The notes beneath the pieces were generated by a model that was given only the letters and a program-made list of their open reading frames with translations, did no database searches and had not been told where the DNA came from. 64,000 bases of DNA from assembly GCA_963205075.1 (NCBI GenBank), contig CAUJIU010000050.1, positions 1 to 64,000 on the forward strand, written 5' to 3'. Source of the DNA: Pseudomonadota bacterium (GTDB taxonomy: Bacteria > Pseudomonadota > Alphaproteobacteria > Rhodobacterales > Rhodobacteraceae). A program made the position numbers and the translations under genes. This document shows positions 37,087 through 46,821 of the stretch, piece by piece (within the stretch, counting starts at the first letter, position 1; every line of letters starts with the position of its first letter).

Positions 37087-38061
37087 ATGCCTGACACGGC
37101 CCTCATCGACATGCAGGAAACCGGGCTGGACCCCCGTTTCGCGCTGCCGGAGCGGCTGTTTTTCGTGATCGGCGCGCAGAAATCGGGGACCACCTGGCTG
37201 TTCAGGAATCTGGGCAGGCATCCGGAGGTCTGCACGACCGACGTGAAGGAGCTGAACTTCTGGTCGATGCTGGACAAGGGGCGCTCGCTTCCGTCCCATA
37301 TGCAGCGGACGGCCGACCAGATCCGGATGTGGGGCCCGCTCTGGCCGATGCGCCAGCAATTCTACGGGCGGCGGCAGCGCAAGCGCTATTCCGATTTCCG
37401 GACCTCGCTGTCGATCCTGGACGGGTTCGATCCGCCGCACACCAGCTACGCGTCGGTCCTGCTGGCCAATCTGGGGCCGGGCCGGCGGATCGCGGGCGAG
37501 GTCTGCCCCTCCTATGCGCAGCTGAAGGCGACCACCTATCGCAAGATGGCCTCGCTCAACGACGATGTGCGGTTTGTCTACCTGCTGCGCGACCCGATCG
37601 ACCGGGCAATCGCCAGTGCGCGCCACAATGTGAAGGCGAAGTTCAGCCGCAGGGGCGTGACGCTGGAGCGCACGCTGGCCGAACTCCGCCGGGTGCTTGC
37701 GGCGCCGACCAGCGGGCTGATCCGCATGTCGCGCTATGATCTGACTTTCGCGGAGCTGGAGCAGGCGGTTTCGCCGGACCGGATTCGCAGCTATTTCTTC
37801 GAGACCTTCTTCGACCAGTCCCGGATCGACGACCTGACCGATTTTCTGGGGGTCGGGCGCTTCGATGCCGAAGTCGACGAGATCGTCCATGAGGGCGGCG
37901 GGCGCGATGTCGAGATCCCGCAGGATATCGTCGACCAGATCGCAGTGCGGCTGCTGCCGGCCTACCGGGCGATGCAGGCGCGGTTTGGCGATGCGCTGCC
38001 GCCCAACTGGCAGGCTTCCGCCGCCCTGGCGGAACGCGTGGCGGCGCGCGGCGATGGCTGA
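37087..38061 (+). CDS. sulfotransferase (PAPS-dependent), first of a pair inside the nuo operon
   Basis: 324 aa. GAQKSGTTWLF (29-39) is the 5'-phosphosulfate loop of PAPS-dependent sulfotransferases, and LLRDPIDRAIASARHN (166-181) the 3'-phosphate-binding segment with R168 and S177. The middle HPEVCTTDVKELNFW fits sulfotransferases acting on soluble or envelope substrates. No membrane helix or signal is seen, so it is cytosolic. It sits between nuoC (three bases) and the second sulfotransferase (8-base overlap), fully in the operon. Acceptor unknown; sulfated lipids, glycans or small metabolites are possible. Neither catalytic use nor any link to complex I can be shown from sequence. Confidence 0.88.
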   Translation: MPDTALIDMQETGLDPRFALPERLFFVIGAQKSGTTWLFRNLGRHPEVCTTDVKELNFWSMLDKGRSLPSHMQRTADQIRMWGPLWPMRQQFYGRRQRKRYSDFRTSLSILDGFDPPHTSYASVLLANLGPGRRIAGEVCPSYAQLKATTYRKMASLNDDVRFVYLLRDPIDRAIASARHNVKAKFSRRGVTLERTLAELRRVLAAPTSGLIRMSRYDLTFAELEQAVSPDRIRSYFFETFFDQSRIDDLTDFLGVGRFDAEVDEIVHEGGGRDVEIPQDIVDQIAVRLLPAYRAMQARFGDALPPNWQASAALAERVAARGDG

Positions 38062-38953
38062 GCCGGTCCTCCTCCTGGGCGTGGGCGCCGCAAAGGCCGG
38101 CACCTCCTGGCTCTACCGGGCGCTGGACCTGCATCCGCAGGCGCATGTGCGTGCCATCAAGGAGGCGCATTACTGGGACAGCGCCGCGCCCGAGGCCGTG
38201 GCCAAATGCCTCGAAGGGCTGGAGCGCTATGGCGAGGGGCTCAAGATCCGCGCCATCAAGGCCGAGATCGGTGCCAAGCTCTGGCAGATGCGCAACATCG
38301 AGCGTCAGCGCAAGGAAGTTGCGAGCCTGATCAAGGTGATCGGCGGCGACCGGGCCGGCCACCGCGCCTATCTGGACTGGCTGACGGAGGGCGCGGGCGA
38401 CGCAAGGGTTGTCGGCGAACTGACGCCTGCATACGGGCTCTTGCCGGTCGAGACCCTGCGCGAGATGGCGGGGCTGACGCCCAATGTGCATTTCGTGTTT
38501 TCCATGCGCGACCCGCTGGCGCGGCTTTGGAGCCATGTGCGGATGCAGGCCACGCGGCAGAAGCTCGAAGACGAGGATCTGGCCGAAAAGGCGCATTCGA
38601 TCCTCTGGCGCATCCTCAACAAGGGCCGCGAGACCCATCTGACCGAGCGGGGCGACTATTCAGGGCCGATTTCGCGGCTGCGCGACGTGGTGCCCGAGGA
38701 CCGGCTGCACCTGGTCTTTTTCGAGTCGCTGCTGACCGAGGCCGGTTTTGCCGGGCTCTGCGACCGATTGGGGCTCGACCGGCACCGTGTCGACGTGACC
38801 GAACCGGTGCACGAGGGGCCCAGACTGGCTTTTCCCGAGGATCTGCGGGAACAGGCACTGGACTTTCTGCAAGATCAATATGAATGGGTGGGCCGCAATG
38901 TGGGCCCGCTGCCGCAAGCGTGGCAGGACAATCTGGCGAGGACGACCGCATGA
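38054..38953 (+). CDS. sulfotransferase (PAPS-dependent), second of a pair inside the nuo operon
   Basis: 299 aa. [16 protein letters not shown] (9-24) is the PAPS 5'-phosphosulfate loop, and [16 protein letters not shown] (149-164) the 3'-phosphate motif with R152 and S160. [16 protein letters not shown] places a conserved acidic/histidine region near the substrate, and [11 protein letters not shown] resembles family members that sulfate glycans or lipids. It shares layout with the preceding gene but is clearly diverged, so this is an old duplication or two separate recruits. The start overlaps the first sulfotransferase and the stop overlaps nuoD by four bases (ATGA). Confidence 0.88.
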   Translation: MAEPVLLLGVGAAKAGTSWLYRALDLHPQAHVRAIKEAHYWDSAAPEAVAKCLEGLERYGEGLKIRAIKAEIGAKLWQMRNIERQRKEVASLIKVIGGDRAGHRAYLDWLTEGAGDARVVGELTPAYGLLPVETLREMAGLTPNVHFVFSMRDPLARLWSHVRMQATRQKLEDEDLAEKAHSILWRILNKGRETHLTERGDYSGPISRLRDVVPEDRLHLVFFESLLTEAGFAGLCDRLGLDRHRVDVTEPVHEGPRLAFPEDLREQALDFLQDQYEWVGRNVGPLPQAWQDNLARTTA

Positions 38954-40167
38954 TGGATGGTGGCAAGGGTTTTGAAGACGCTCAGACGGGCGAACAGAAG
39001 ATCCGCAACTTCAACATCAACTTCGGGCCGCAGCACCCCGCGGCGCACGGCGTTCTGCGGCTGGTGCTGGAACTGGACGGCGAGGTGGTCGAGCGCTGCG
39101 ATCCGCATATCGGGCTTCTGCACCGCGGCACCGAAAAGCTGATGGAGAGCCGCACCTACCTGCAATGCCTGCCCTATCTGGACCGGCTCGACTATGTCGG
39201 GACCATGAACCAGGAGCATGCGTGGTGCCTGGCGATCGAGAAGCTGACCGGCGTGGCCGTGCCGCGCCGGGGGCAGCTGATCCGGGTGCTCTATTGCGAG
39301 ATCGGGCGCATTCTCAACCACCTGCTGAACGTGACCACCCAGGCCATGGACGTGGGGGCGCTGACGCCGCCGCTCTGGGGCTTCGAAGAGCGCGAAAAGC
39401 TGATGGTCTTCTACGAGCGGGCCAGCGGCGCGCGGCTGCATGCGGCCTATTTCCGCCCCGGGGGGGTGAATCAGGACATGCCCGATGACCTGATCAACGA
39501 TATCGACGCCTGGGCCGAGGCTTTTCCCAAGGTGCTCGACGATATCGACGGGCTCTTGACCGAGAACCGCATCTTCAAGCAGCGCAATGTCGATATCGGC
39601 ATCGTCAACGAGGCCGAGATCCAGCAATGGGGTTTTTCCGGCGTCATGGCGCGCGGCTCGGGCCTGGCCTGGGACCTGCGCCGGGCGCAACCCTACGAAT
39701 GCTATGACGAATTCGAGTTCCAGATCCCGGTCGGCAAGAACGGCGACTGTTTCGACCGCTACCTGTGCCGCATGGAAGAGATGCGCCAGTCGACCTCGAT
39801 CATCCGCCAGGCCATCGCCAAGCTGCGGGTGGAAAAGGGCGAGGTGCTGACGCGCGGCAAGCTGAGCCCGCCCAAGCGCGCCGAGATGAAGACCTCGATG
39901 GAGGCGCTCATTCACCACTTCAAGCTCTACACCGAGGGTTTCCACGTGCCCGCCGGCGAGGTCTATGCCGCGGTCGAGGCGCCCAAGGGCGAGTTCGGGG
40001 TCTATCTGGTGGCCGATGGCACCAACAAGCCCTACCGCGCCAAGCTGCGGGCGCCGGGCTACCTGCACCTGCAATCCATGGACCATGTGGCGCGCGGCCA
40101 CCAGCTGGCCGATGTCGCCGCCATCATCGGCTCGCTCGACGTGGTGTTCGGCGAGGTCGATCGCTGA
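38950..40167 (+). CDS. nuoD: NADH-quinone oxidoreductase subunit D
   Basis: 405 aa. The 49-kDa-type subunit forms the quinone pocket with NuoB. It begins after a short leader with [20 protein letters not shown], includes [13 protein letters not shown] and the conserved histidine loop, and ends with the [15 protein letters not shown] and DVVFGEVDR motifs of the family. ATG at 38950 and 38953 are adjacent; the former overlaps the sulfotransferase stop, so nuoD translation is coupled to the inserted gene and not to nuoC. Confidence 0.97.
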   Translation: MMDGGKGFEDAQTGEQKIRNFNINFGPQHPAAHGVLRLVLELDGEVVERCDPHIGLLHRGTEKLMESRTYLQCLPYLDRLDYVGTMNQEHAWCLAIEKLTGVAVPRRGQLIRVLYCEIGRILNHLLNVTTQAMDVGALTPPLWGFEEREKLMVFYERASGARLHAAYFRPGGVNQDMPDDLINDIDAWAEAFPKVLDDIDGLLTENRIFKQRNVDIGIVNEAEIQQWGFSGVMARGSGLAWDLRRAQPYECYDEFEFQIPVGKNGDCFDRYLCRMEEMRQSTSIIRQAIAKLRVEKGEVLTRGKLSPPKRAEMKTSMEALIHHFKLYTEGFHVPAGEVYAAVEAPKGEFGVYLVADGTNKPYRAKLRAPGYLHLQSMDHVARGHQLADVAAIIGSLDVVFGEVDR

Positions 40168-40248
40168 TGTCGCCGCGCCGCGCCGCTGCCCCTGATTTCG
40201 TTTCACTCCGGAGCGTCCCGCGTTCCGGCAAGACCAAAGGTTGATCCG

Positions 40249-41262
40249 ATGCTTCGCCGTCTCCACCCCGACCAGCCCGCAAGCTTTGCCTTTACCGCCG
40301 CCAATGCGGCCTGGGCCAGGGCGCAGATGACCAAGTTTCCCGAAGGCCGTCAGGCTTCGGCGATCATCCCGCTGTTGTGGCGCGCGCAGGAGCAGGAAGG
40401 CTGGCTGACCCGTCCGGCGATCGAGCATATCGCCGACATGCTGGGCATGGCCTATATCCGGGCGCTGGAAGTGGCGACCTTCTACTTCATGTTCCAGCTG
40501 CAACCGGTTGGTTCGGTGGCCCATATCCAGGTTTGCGGCACCCTGTCATGCATGATTTGCGGCGCCGAGGACCTGATCGGCGTCTGCCAGGACAAGATCG
40601 CGCCCAACGCTCACGAGCTTTCCGCCGATGGCAGGTTCTCGTGGGAGGAGGTCGAGTGTCTGGGCTCTTGCGCCAACGCGCCCATGGCCCAGATCGGCAA
40701 GGATTATTACGAAGACCTGACCGCCGCGCGGCTGGCCGAGATCATCGATGAACTGGCCGCCGGCAAGGTTCCGGTCCCCGGCCCGCAGAACGGCCGCTAT
40801 GCCGCGGAGCCGCTCAAGGGGCTGACCAGTCTCAAGGGCCACGAAAGCGGCCGCACCCGATACAACGCCTCGGCCGAACTGGCGACCACGCTGGGGGACA
40901 CGGTCAAGCGCATCGACGGCAGCGAAGTGCCGCTGATCACGCCCTGGCTGGGCAAGGTGGCCAAACCGGCCAAGACCCCCGCCAAACCCGCCGCGCCCAA
41001 GGCGGAGGCGCCCTTGGTGACGGAGTCCAAGCCGCAGACGCTGGCCAAGCCGCGCAAGGGTGGCGCCGACGATCTCAAGCGGATCGGCGGGGTCGGACCC
41101 AAGCTGGAAGGCCTGCTCAACGATCTGGGTTTCTGGCATTTCGACCAGATCGCGGCCTGGACCCCGGCCGAGATCGCCTGGGTCGACAGCCGGCTGAAAT
41201 TCAAGGGGCGCATCGAGCGTGAGGATTGGGTGGCGCAGGCTGCGGCGCTGGCAAAGGGCTGA
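40249..41262 (+). CDS. nuoE: NADH-quinone oxidoreductase subunit E with C-terminal H3TH domain
   Basis: 337 aa, about twice a simple NuoE. The thioredoxin-like domain (1 to about 175) binds cluster N1a through C96, C101, C137 and C141. It is followed by a region found in Rhodobacterales NuoE ([19 protein letters not shown]), an Ala/Pro/Lys linker (about 236-270) and a helix-hairpin-helix-type (H3TH) domain at 272-337 with [17 protein letters not shown]. The tail closely resembles the C terminus of the next protein. NuoE sits at the cytoplasmic tip of the peripheral arm beside NuoF. The 81 bases after nuoD contain no gene. Confidence 0.95.
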   Translation: MLRRLHPDQPASFAFTAANAAWARAQMTKFPEGRQASAIIPLLWRAQEQEGWLTRPAIEHIADMLGMAYIRALEVATFYFMFQLQPVGSVAHIQVCGTLSCMICGAEDLIGVCQDKIAPNAHELSADGRFSWEEVECLGSCANAPMAQIGKDYYEDLTAARLAEIIDELAAGKVPVPGPQNGRYAAEPLKGLTSLKGHESGRTRYNASAELATTLGDTVKRIDGSEVPLITPWLGKVAKPAKTPAKPAAPKAEAPLVTESKPQTLAKPRKGGADDLKRIGGVGPKLEGLLNDLGFWHFDQIAAWTPAEIAWVDSRLKFKGRIEREDWVAQAAALAKG

Positions 41263-41374
41263 CCGGGGCAACCGGCACGGGAAATTCCACCCCGAGGTTG
41301 TTTTCGGCTAGACTGAACTATCCGGGCGGGCGCGTTGGCGCTTCGGTCCGACAACCACAAGGGGAGAGTAGACG

Positions 41375-42121
41375 ATGGCTGATATGAATTCGAGCATGAG
41401 CTGCAAGACCAAATCCCAGATTGCTGCCGCCCTGGCGGGCCTGTTGATGCTGGTGCTGCTGCGGGCATGGCGGCATTATCCGATGGTTGGCGCGATCATC
41501 GGCGCGGCGGTGATTGCCTATATCGTCTACTACGTGCTCCAGACCTATTACTGCCCGGCCGAACCGGCCGAGGCGGCAACCGCCCCGCGCGCCAGCGCGG
41601 CGCCCGCACCAAATCCGGCACCAACTCCGGCCCCGAAACCGGCCCCGGCTGCTGCAGCAGCCGCCGCCGCACCCGCCGCACCCGCCGCCGCACCCGCCGC
41701 CGCGGCGCCCAAGCCGGCTCCGGCCGCTCCGGCTGCGGCAGCGCCCAAGCCCGCTCCGGCTCCCAAGCCTGCGGCCCCGGCTGCCGCCAAGCCCGCCGCG
41801 CCGAAACCGGCGGCCCCCAAGGCCGAAGCGCCCAAGGCCGAGGCACCTCGCGCCGCCGGCAAGAAGCCCGAGCCGATGGCCGCTGCCCGTGGCGGCGCCG
41901 CCGACGATCTCAAGCAGATCAAGGGCGTTGGCCCCAAGCTCGAGCAGTTGCTGCACTCGCTGGGCGTGTTCCACTTCGACCAGATCGCCGACTGGAAGGG
42001 CGCCGAGATCCGCTGGATGGATGACAACCTCGAAGGCTTCAAGGGCCGGGTCAGCCGGGACGAATGGGTCAAGCAGGCGCGCATCCTGGTGCGCGACGCC
42101 AGGAAGGCCGCCGGAAACTGA
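41375..42121 (+). CDS. membrane-anchored H3TH-domain protein of the nuo operon
   Basis: 248 aa. Two hydrophobic helices at about 14-30 and 36-58 are followed by a long low-complexity Ala/Pro/Lys linker (61-172) and a helix-hairpin-helix (H3TH) domain (174-240) with DDLKQIKGVGPKLEQLL. By hand alignment about 39 of 59 positions match the NuoE tail encoded just upstream. The linker is probably extended and presents the domain away from the membrane, likely on the cytoplasmic side. The fold resembles DNA-binding H3TH domains (COG3743 type), but a protein-protein role is as plausible. Its stop overlaps the DUF5337 start (TGATG). No tested function is known to me. Confidence 0.8.
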   Translation: MADMNSSMSCKTKSQIAAALAGLLMLVLLRAWRHYPMVGAIIGAAVIAYIVYYVLQTYYCPAEPAEAATAPRASAAPAPNPAPTPAPKPAPAAAAAAAAPAAPAAAPAAAAPKPAPAAPAAAAPKPAPAPKPAAPAAAKPAAPKPAAPKAEAPKAEAPRAAGKKPEPMAAARGGAADDLKQIKGVGPKLEQLLHSLGVFHFDQIADWKGAEIRWMDDNLEGFKGRVSRDEWVKQARILVRDARKAAGN

Positions 42122-42354
42122 TGATGGCGGCAGGCGGCAAACCCACGGATGCGTCCGGCGGCCTGGGCCGCCGGGTGGCGCTATTCGTCGCCGGGACCGG
42201 CCTGTTCTGGGTGGGTGCGACATATCTGGGATCGGAACTGGGCCTGCCCAACCGGGTAAGGGCCCTGTTCGACCTGATGGCCCTTGCCGGGTTCGGCTGG
42301 GGATTGTGGATGACATTGCAAATCTGGCGTGCGCGCCGGAACGACAAGGGATGA
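42121..42354 (+). CDS. DUF5337 family small membrane protein
   Basis: 77 aa. Two hydrophobic helices (about 18-38 and 48-66) and a basic C terminus [10 protein letters not shown] recognise the type as DUF5337, found beside nuoF in Rhodobacterales. It overlaps the preceding stop by one base and ends four bases before the nuoF start, so it is translated in the operon. It may assist complex I assembly or stability, by location only. Confidence 0.75.
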   Translation: MMAAGGKPTDASGGLGRRVALFVAGTGLFWVGATYLGSELGLPNRVRALFDLMALAGFGWGLWMTLQIWRARRNDKG

Positions 42355-42358
42355 GCCG

Positions 42359-43642
42359 ATGCTCAAGGATCAGGACCGTATCTTCACCAACCTCTATGGC
42401 ATGCATGACCGCACGCTGAAGGGGGCCATGGCGCGGGGCCATTGGGATGGCACCAAGGCGATCCTGACCAAGGGGCGCGACTGGATCATCTCCGAGATGA
42501 AGGCCTCGGGCCTGCGCGGGCGCGGCGGCGCCGGTTTTCCCACCGGCCTGAAATGGTCCTTCATGCCCAAGGAATCCGATGGCCGGCCCGCCTATCTGGT
42601 GATCAACGCCGACGAATCCGAGCCCGGCACCTGCAAGGACCGCGAGATCATGCGCCATGATCCGCACACGCTGATCGAAGGGGCGCTGATCGCCTCTTTC
42701 GCCATGAACGCCCATGCCTGCTACATCTACATCCGCGGCGAATACATCCGCGAGCGCGAGGCGCTGCAAAACGCCATCGACGAGGCCTATGGCGCCGGGC
42801 TGCTGGGCAAGAATGCCTGCAAGTCGGGCTATGACTTCGACCTCTACCTGCATCACGGGGCCGGGGCCTATATCTGCGGCGAGGAAACCGCGCTGCTCGA
42901 AAGCCTCGAGGGCAAGAAGGGCATGCCGCGCATGAAGCCGCCGTTTCCGGCCGGCGCCGGTCTCTATGGCTGCCCGACCACGGTCAACAACGTCGAATCG
43001 ATCGCCGTGGTGCCGACCATCCTGCGCCGTGGCGCCCAGTGGTTTGCCGGTTTCGGCCGGCCCAACAACTCGGGCACCAAGCTGTTCGCCATCTCGGGCC
43101 ATGTGAACAACCCCTGCGTGGTCGAGGAAGAAATGTCGATCCCGTTCAAGGAGCTGATCGAGAAGCACTGCGGTGGCATCCGCGGCGGCTGGGACAATCT
43201 CAAGGCGGTGATCCCGGGCGGCTCGTCGGTGCCTTGCGTGCGCGGCGAGAACATGCGCGACGCGATCATGGATTTCGACGCGCTCAAGGAAAAGGGCTCG
43301 TCGCTGGGCACCGCGGCGGTGATCCTGATGGACCAGTCCACCGACATCATCAAGGCGATCTGGCGGCTGTCGAAATTCTACAAGCACGAGAGCTGCGGCC
43401 AGTGCACGCCCTGCCGCGAAGGCACCGGCTGGATGATGCGGGTGATGGAGCGGCTGGTGCAGGGCAATGCCGGCGTCGAGGAGATCGACATGCTGCTGTC
43501 GGTGACCAAGCAGGTCGAGGGTCACACCATCTGCGCCCTGGGCGACGCCTCCGCCTGGCCGATCCAGGGCCTGATCAAGAACTTCCGCGACGAGATCGAG
43601 GACCGGATCCGTCACAAGCGCGGCGCCATCGCCGCCGAGTGA
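42359..43642 (+). CDS. nuoF: NADH-quinone oxidoreductase subunit F
   Basis: 427 aa. It oxidises NADH with FMN and passes electrons to cluster N3. [15 protein letters not shown] (52-66) is the NADH/FMN glycine loop, [17 protein letters not shown] lines FMN, and N3 is held by C346, C349 and C352 ([12 protein letters not shown]) and C392. The start at 42359 gives the usual N terminus [13 protein letters not shown]. After it come a GC hairpin and a tandem repeat before the next gene. Confidence 0.97.
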   Translation: MLKDQDRIFTNLYGMHDRTLKGAMARGHWDGTKAILTKGRDWIISEMKASGLRGRGGAGFPTGLKWSFMPKESDGRPAYLVINADESEPGTCKDREIMRHDPHTLIEGALIASFAMNAHACYIYIRGEYIREREALQNAIDEAYGAGLLGKNACKSGYDFDLYLHHGAGAYICGEETALLESLEGKKGMPRMKPPFPAGAGLYGCPTTVNNVESIAVVPTILRRGAQWFAGFGRPNNSGTKLFAISGHVNNPCVVEEEMSIPFKELIEKHCGGIRGGWDNLKAVIPGGSSVPCVRGENMRDAIMDFDALKEKGSSLGTAAVILMDQSTDIIKAIWRLSKFYKHESCGQCTPCREGTGWMMRVMERLVQGNAGVEEIDMLLSVTKQVEGHTICALGDASAWPIQGLIKNFRDEIEDRIRHKRGAIAAE

Positions 43643-43662
43643 GCGGTCAGAAATCCGACATG

Positions 43663-43685
43663 CGGGCGGCCCCGGGGGCCGCCCG
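43663..43685 (+). terminator. GC-rich hairpin after nuoF
   Basis: CGGGCGGCC (43663-43671) pairs with GGCCGCCCG (43677-43685) around five bases, followed by TTGCATTT. It has a weak T-run and lies mid-operon, so it may reduce rather than stop transcription, or protect the nuoA-F messenger. Confidence 0.5.
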
Positions 43686-43705
43686 TTGCATTTGCGGCCC
43701 GCTCC

Positions 43706-43741
43706 GGTCCGGCCACGGGTCCGGCCACAGGTCCGGCCCCG
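43706..43741 (+). repeat. three tandem 12-bp units between nuoF and the DUF5333 gene
   Basis: GGTCCGGCCACG, GGTCCGGCCACA and GGTCCGGCCCCG stand head to tail. The rest of this 206-bp gap (43643-43848) holds the hairpin before it and an ATTTGTGCCGAA stretch (43757-43768) that may be a worn copy of the dispersed element. Confidence 0.6.
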
Positions 43742-43848
43742 GGCGCCGATCCGCAGATTTGTGCCGAAGATCGGGCCAGCCGCCGGCTGCTATTGTATAG
43801 CGGCGCGCGAAAGGCGACATCGACACCACGCAATTCAATGGAACTCAC

Positions 43849-44244
43849 ATGCGCCGATATGCCCTTGCACTCGCCCTGACCCTGTCCGCCGCGCCCGTCC
43901 TTGCGGTGGATGTCCCGCTCAAGGACGTGCCTTACGTCCGGGATGGCATCATCGCCACCGGCATCGCCTACGAGATCAGCCGGGTCTGCGACAGCATCGA
44001 TGCGCGGATGATCCGGGGCGCGATGTTCCTGCTGTCACTCAAGGACCATGCCAGCGACCTTGGCTATTCGGACGCCGAGATCGACGCCTATATCAACGAT
44101 CAGGCCGAAAAGGACCGGCTGGAAGCGGTCGCCCGCCAGATTCTGCGCGAAATGGGCGCGGTCGAAGGCCAGCCGGAAACCTATTGCACCGTCGGCCGGG
44201 CCGAGATTGCCGCCGACACGCCGGTGGGCCATTTGCTGCGCTGA
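43849..44244 (+). CDS. DUF5333 family exported protein of the nuo operon
   Basis: 131 aa. The start MRRYALALALTLSAAPVLA is a signal peptide with cleavage near residue 19, so the mature protein is periplasmic. The helical mature part contains two cysteines (in SRVCDSIDARM and ETYCTVGR) that could form a disulfide. I recognise the DUF5333 type found near nuoG in Rhodobacterales. No known function; exported, so it can contact only the periplasmic face of complex I, if at all. Followed by 149 bp without a gene before nuoG. Confidence 0.75.
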   Translation: MRRYALALALTLSAAPVLAVDVPLKDVPYVRDGIIATGIAYEISRVCDSIDARMIRGAMFLLSLKDHASDLGYSDAEIDAYINDQAEKDRLEAVARQILREMGAVEGQPETYCTVGRAEIAADTPVGHLLR

Positions 44245-44393
44245 AAAACTGCCCTGCTGTGGCAATTTTTCCACCTCCATTTGCACCTTACAGGCTGGCA
44301 TCACCCCGCGAGCCGGGTTAGAACGCGGGCGGCTGTTCCCGCCTGTCCGCCAGGTCGTTCGGGGCCGGCGGCGGTAAGAACATAAGGCTAGCC

Positions 44394-46421
44394 ATGTCGG
44401 ATCTGCGCAAAATCATCATCGATGGCCACGAAGTCGAAGTGCCCGGCGCCATGACGCTCATTCAGGCCTGCGAGCAAGCCGGTGTCGAAGTCCCCCGCTT
44501 CTGTTACCACGAACGCCTCTCGATCGCCGGCAATTGCCGCATGTGCCTGGTCGAGGTGGTGGGCGGCCCGCCGAAACCAGCCGCCTCCTGCGCCATGCAG
44601 GTGCGTGACCTGCGCCCCGGCCCCGAGGGCCAGCCGCCGGTGGTCAAGACCAACTCGCCGATGGTCAAGAAGGCCCGCGAGGGGGTGATGGAATTCCTGC
44701 TCATCAACCATCCGCTCGATTGCCCGATCTGCGATCAGGGCGGCGAATGCGACCTGCAGGATCAGGCCATGGCCTATGGCGTCGATTTCAGTCGCTTCCG
44801 CGAGCCCAAGCGCGCCTCCGAAGACCTCGATATCGGGCCGCTGATCGAAACCCACATGACGCGCTGCATCTCGTGCACCCGCTGCGTCCGGTTCACCTCG
44901 GAAGTGGCCGGCGTGACCATCATGGGCCAGACCGGCCGTGGCGAGGATGCCGAGATCACCACCTATCTTGGCGCGGTGATCGACAGCAACCTCTCGGGCA
45001 ACGTGATCGACCTGTGCCCGGTGGGCGCGCTGGTCTCGAAACCTTACGCCTTCACCGCCCGCCCATGGGAGCTGACCAAGACCGAAACCATCGACGTGAT
45101 GGATGCGCTTGGTTCCAGCATCCGCGTGGATACCAAGGGGCGCGAAGTGATGCGCATCCTGCCGCGCAACCATGACGGCGTGAACGAGGAATGGATCAGC
45201 GACAAGACCCGCTTCGTCTGGGACGGGTTGCGCCGCCAGCGGCTTGACCAGCCCTACATGCGCCGCAACGGCAAGCTGCGCCCGGTGACCTGGGGCCAGG
45301 CGCTCAAGGCCGCGGCCGAGGCGATGGCCGGCAAGAAGGTGCTGGGCCTGGTCGGTGATCTGGTGCCGGTCGAGGCGGCTTTCGCCCTGAAATCGCTGGT
45401 GGACGGCATCGGCGGCAGCGTCGAGTGCCGCACCGATGGCGCGCGTCTGCCCGCCGGCAACCGCTCGGCCTATGTCGGCACCGCCACGATTGAAGATATC
45501 GACAACGCCAGGATGATCCAGCTGATCGGCACCGACCCGCGCAGCGAGGCGCCGGTGCTGAACGCCCGCATCCGCAAGGCCTGGACCCGCGGCGCGACCG
45601 TCGGGCTGGTCGGTCCGGCCGTCGATCTGACCTATGACCACGTGCATGTCGGCACTGATCGCGCCGCACTGGCCGAGCTTTCGGCCAAGACCATTTCGGA
45701 GGCGACCCGCGCGGCGCCCTCGGTGGTCATCGTCGGGCAGGGCGCGATCACCGAGGCCGATGGCGAGGCGGTGCTGGGCCATGCGATGCAACTGGCGCAG
45801 AACTCCAATTCCAAGCTGATGATCCTGCACACCGCCGCCGCCCGCGTCGGGGCGATGGATGTCGGCTGCACCACCGAGGGCGGGCTTGCCGCCGCGCTGG
45901 AGGGGGCCGAGGTGATCTACAACCTTGGCGCCGACGAGATCGAGATCGGCGAGGGCGCCTTCGTCATCTACCAGGGCAGCCATGGCGACCGGGGCGCGCA
46001 CCGCGCCGACCTGATCCTGCCGGGCGCGGCCTATACCGAGGAAAGCGGCCTGTTCGTCAACACCGAAGGGCGCCCGCAACTGGCGCTGCGCGCCGGGTTC
46101 CCGCCGGGCGAGGCCAAGGAGAACTGGGCGATCCTGCGGGCGCTTTCGGCCGAACTGGGGCAGGGCAAGGTGCTGCCCTTCGACACTTTGGCGCAGCTGC
46201 GCACCGCGCTGGTGGCGGCGCATCCGCATCTGGGCAGGCTGGACGAAGTGGCGGAAAACGCCTGGGCCCCGCTCAGGGCCGGCAAGCTGGGCAAGGCCAC
46301 TTTCCGCAATGCCGTCAAGGACTTCTACCTGACCAACCCGATCGCGCGGGCCTCGGTCCTGATGGCCGAGCTTTCCGCCAATGCCAAGGCCCGCTCCAGT
46401 GCCAAGATCGCGGCGGAATAG
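44394..46421 (+). CDS. nuoG: NADH-quinone oxidoreductase subunit G
   Basis: 675 aa, the short alphaproteobacterial/mitochondrial form. Cluster N1b ligands are C37, C48, C51 and C66; N5 uses H106 with C110, C113 and C119; N4 uses C158, C161, C164 and C208. The C-terminal molybdopterin-oxidoreductase-like domain has no active-site cofactor. There is no extra N7 cluster motif. It bridges NuoE/F and the rest of the peripheral arm. The lipoprotein gene follows after three bases. Confidence 0.97.
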   Translation: MSDLRKIIIDGHEVEVPGAMTLIQACEQAGVEVPRFCYHERLSIAGNCRMCLVEVVGGPPKPAASCAMQVRDLRPGPEGQPPVVKTNSPMVKKAREGVMEFLLINHPLDCPICDQGGECDLQDQAMAYGVDFSRFREPKRASEDLDIGPLIETHMTRCISCTRCVRFTSEVAGVTIMGQTGRGEDAEITTYLGAVIDSNLSGNVIDLCPVGALVSKPYAFTARPWELTKTETIDVMDALGSSIRVDTKGREVMRILPRNHDGVNEEWISDKTRFVWDGLRRQRLDQPYMRRNGKLRPVTWGQALKAAAEAMAGKKVLGLVGDLVPVEAAFALKSLVDGIGGSVECRTDGARLPAGNRSAYVGTATIEDIDNARMIQLIGTDPRSEAPVLNARIRKAWTRGATVGLVGPAVDLTYDHVHVGTDRAALAELSAKTISEATRAAPSVVIVGQGAITEADGEAVLGHAMQLAQNSNSKLMILHTAAARVGAMDVGCTTEGGLAAALEGAEVIYNLGADEIEIGEGAFVIYQGSHGDRGAHRADLILPGAAYTEESGLFVNTEGRPQLALRAGFPPGEAKENWAILRALSAELGQGKVLPFDTLAQLRTALVAAHPHLGRLDEVAENAWAPLRAGKLGKATFRNAVKDFYLTNPIARASVLMAELSANAKARSSAKIAAE

Positions 46422-46424
46422 CGG

Positions 46425-46811
46425 GTGCGCCCCGGCGTCCTCGCCCTGCTGGCGCTCGCTGCCTGCGCCCCGGCGCCGCAGCCGGGCGACGAGGCCGCTT
46501 TCGCGCCCGACTACCGCGGCGTGCAGACCGACCTTCTGGACGGTGACCTGGTGAGGTTTCGCGTCGCCATGGCCGGCGCGCGTGGCGCCGATGACGTGAC
46601 GCGCTACGCCGAATGCGCCGCTGCCCAATATGCGCTGATCCGCGGCTACGGATTTGCCCGCCATGTCCGCACCACGGTGGCGGAAGAGGGTGGAATCTGG
46701 ACGGCGGATGCTGTTTATACCATCTCGCCGGCCCTGCCGCGGGGATCGAAGACTATAGACGCCGAGGTGACGGTGGCCGATTGCGGCCTATCCGGCATCC
46801 CGACCGTGTGA
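46425..46811 (+). CDS. putative lipoprotein between nuoG and nuoH
   Basis: 128 aa from GTG at 46425, three bases after nuo[19 protein letters not shown] has a lipobox (LAAC), placing Cys14 as the lipid-modified residue. The mature part ([34 protein letters not shown] in two blocks of helix) ends with a strand [13 protein letters not shown]. The remaining cysteines, in AECAAAQ and ADCGLSG, could pair. Function unknown; the place in the operon suggests an envelope-side accessory of complex I or its assembly, which is only inference. Confidence 0.7.
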   Translation: MRPGVLALLALAACAPAPQPGDEAAFAPDYRGVQTDLLDGDLVRFRVAMAGARGADDVTRYAECAAAQYALIRGYGFARHVRTTVAEEGGIWTADAVYTISPALPRGSKTIDAEVTVADCGLSGIPTV

Positions 46812-46821
46812 GGGAACAGAC

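Noticed and set aside
37087..38953. Sulfotransferase pair as cargo of a mobile element.
   Set aside because: No inverted repeats, target duplication, integrase, tRNA or transposase is visible, and codon use and stop-start overlaps match the neighbours.
41560..41860. Periodic GCCGCACCC-type sequence that could be taken for a CRISPR-like or tandem repeat array.
   Set aside because: It is the Ala/Pro/Lys linker of a protein in a solid reading frame; units are irregular and there are no spacers.
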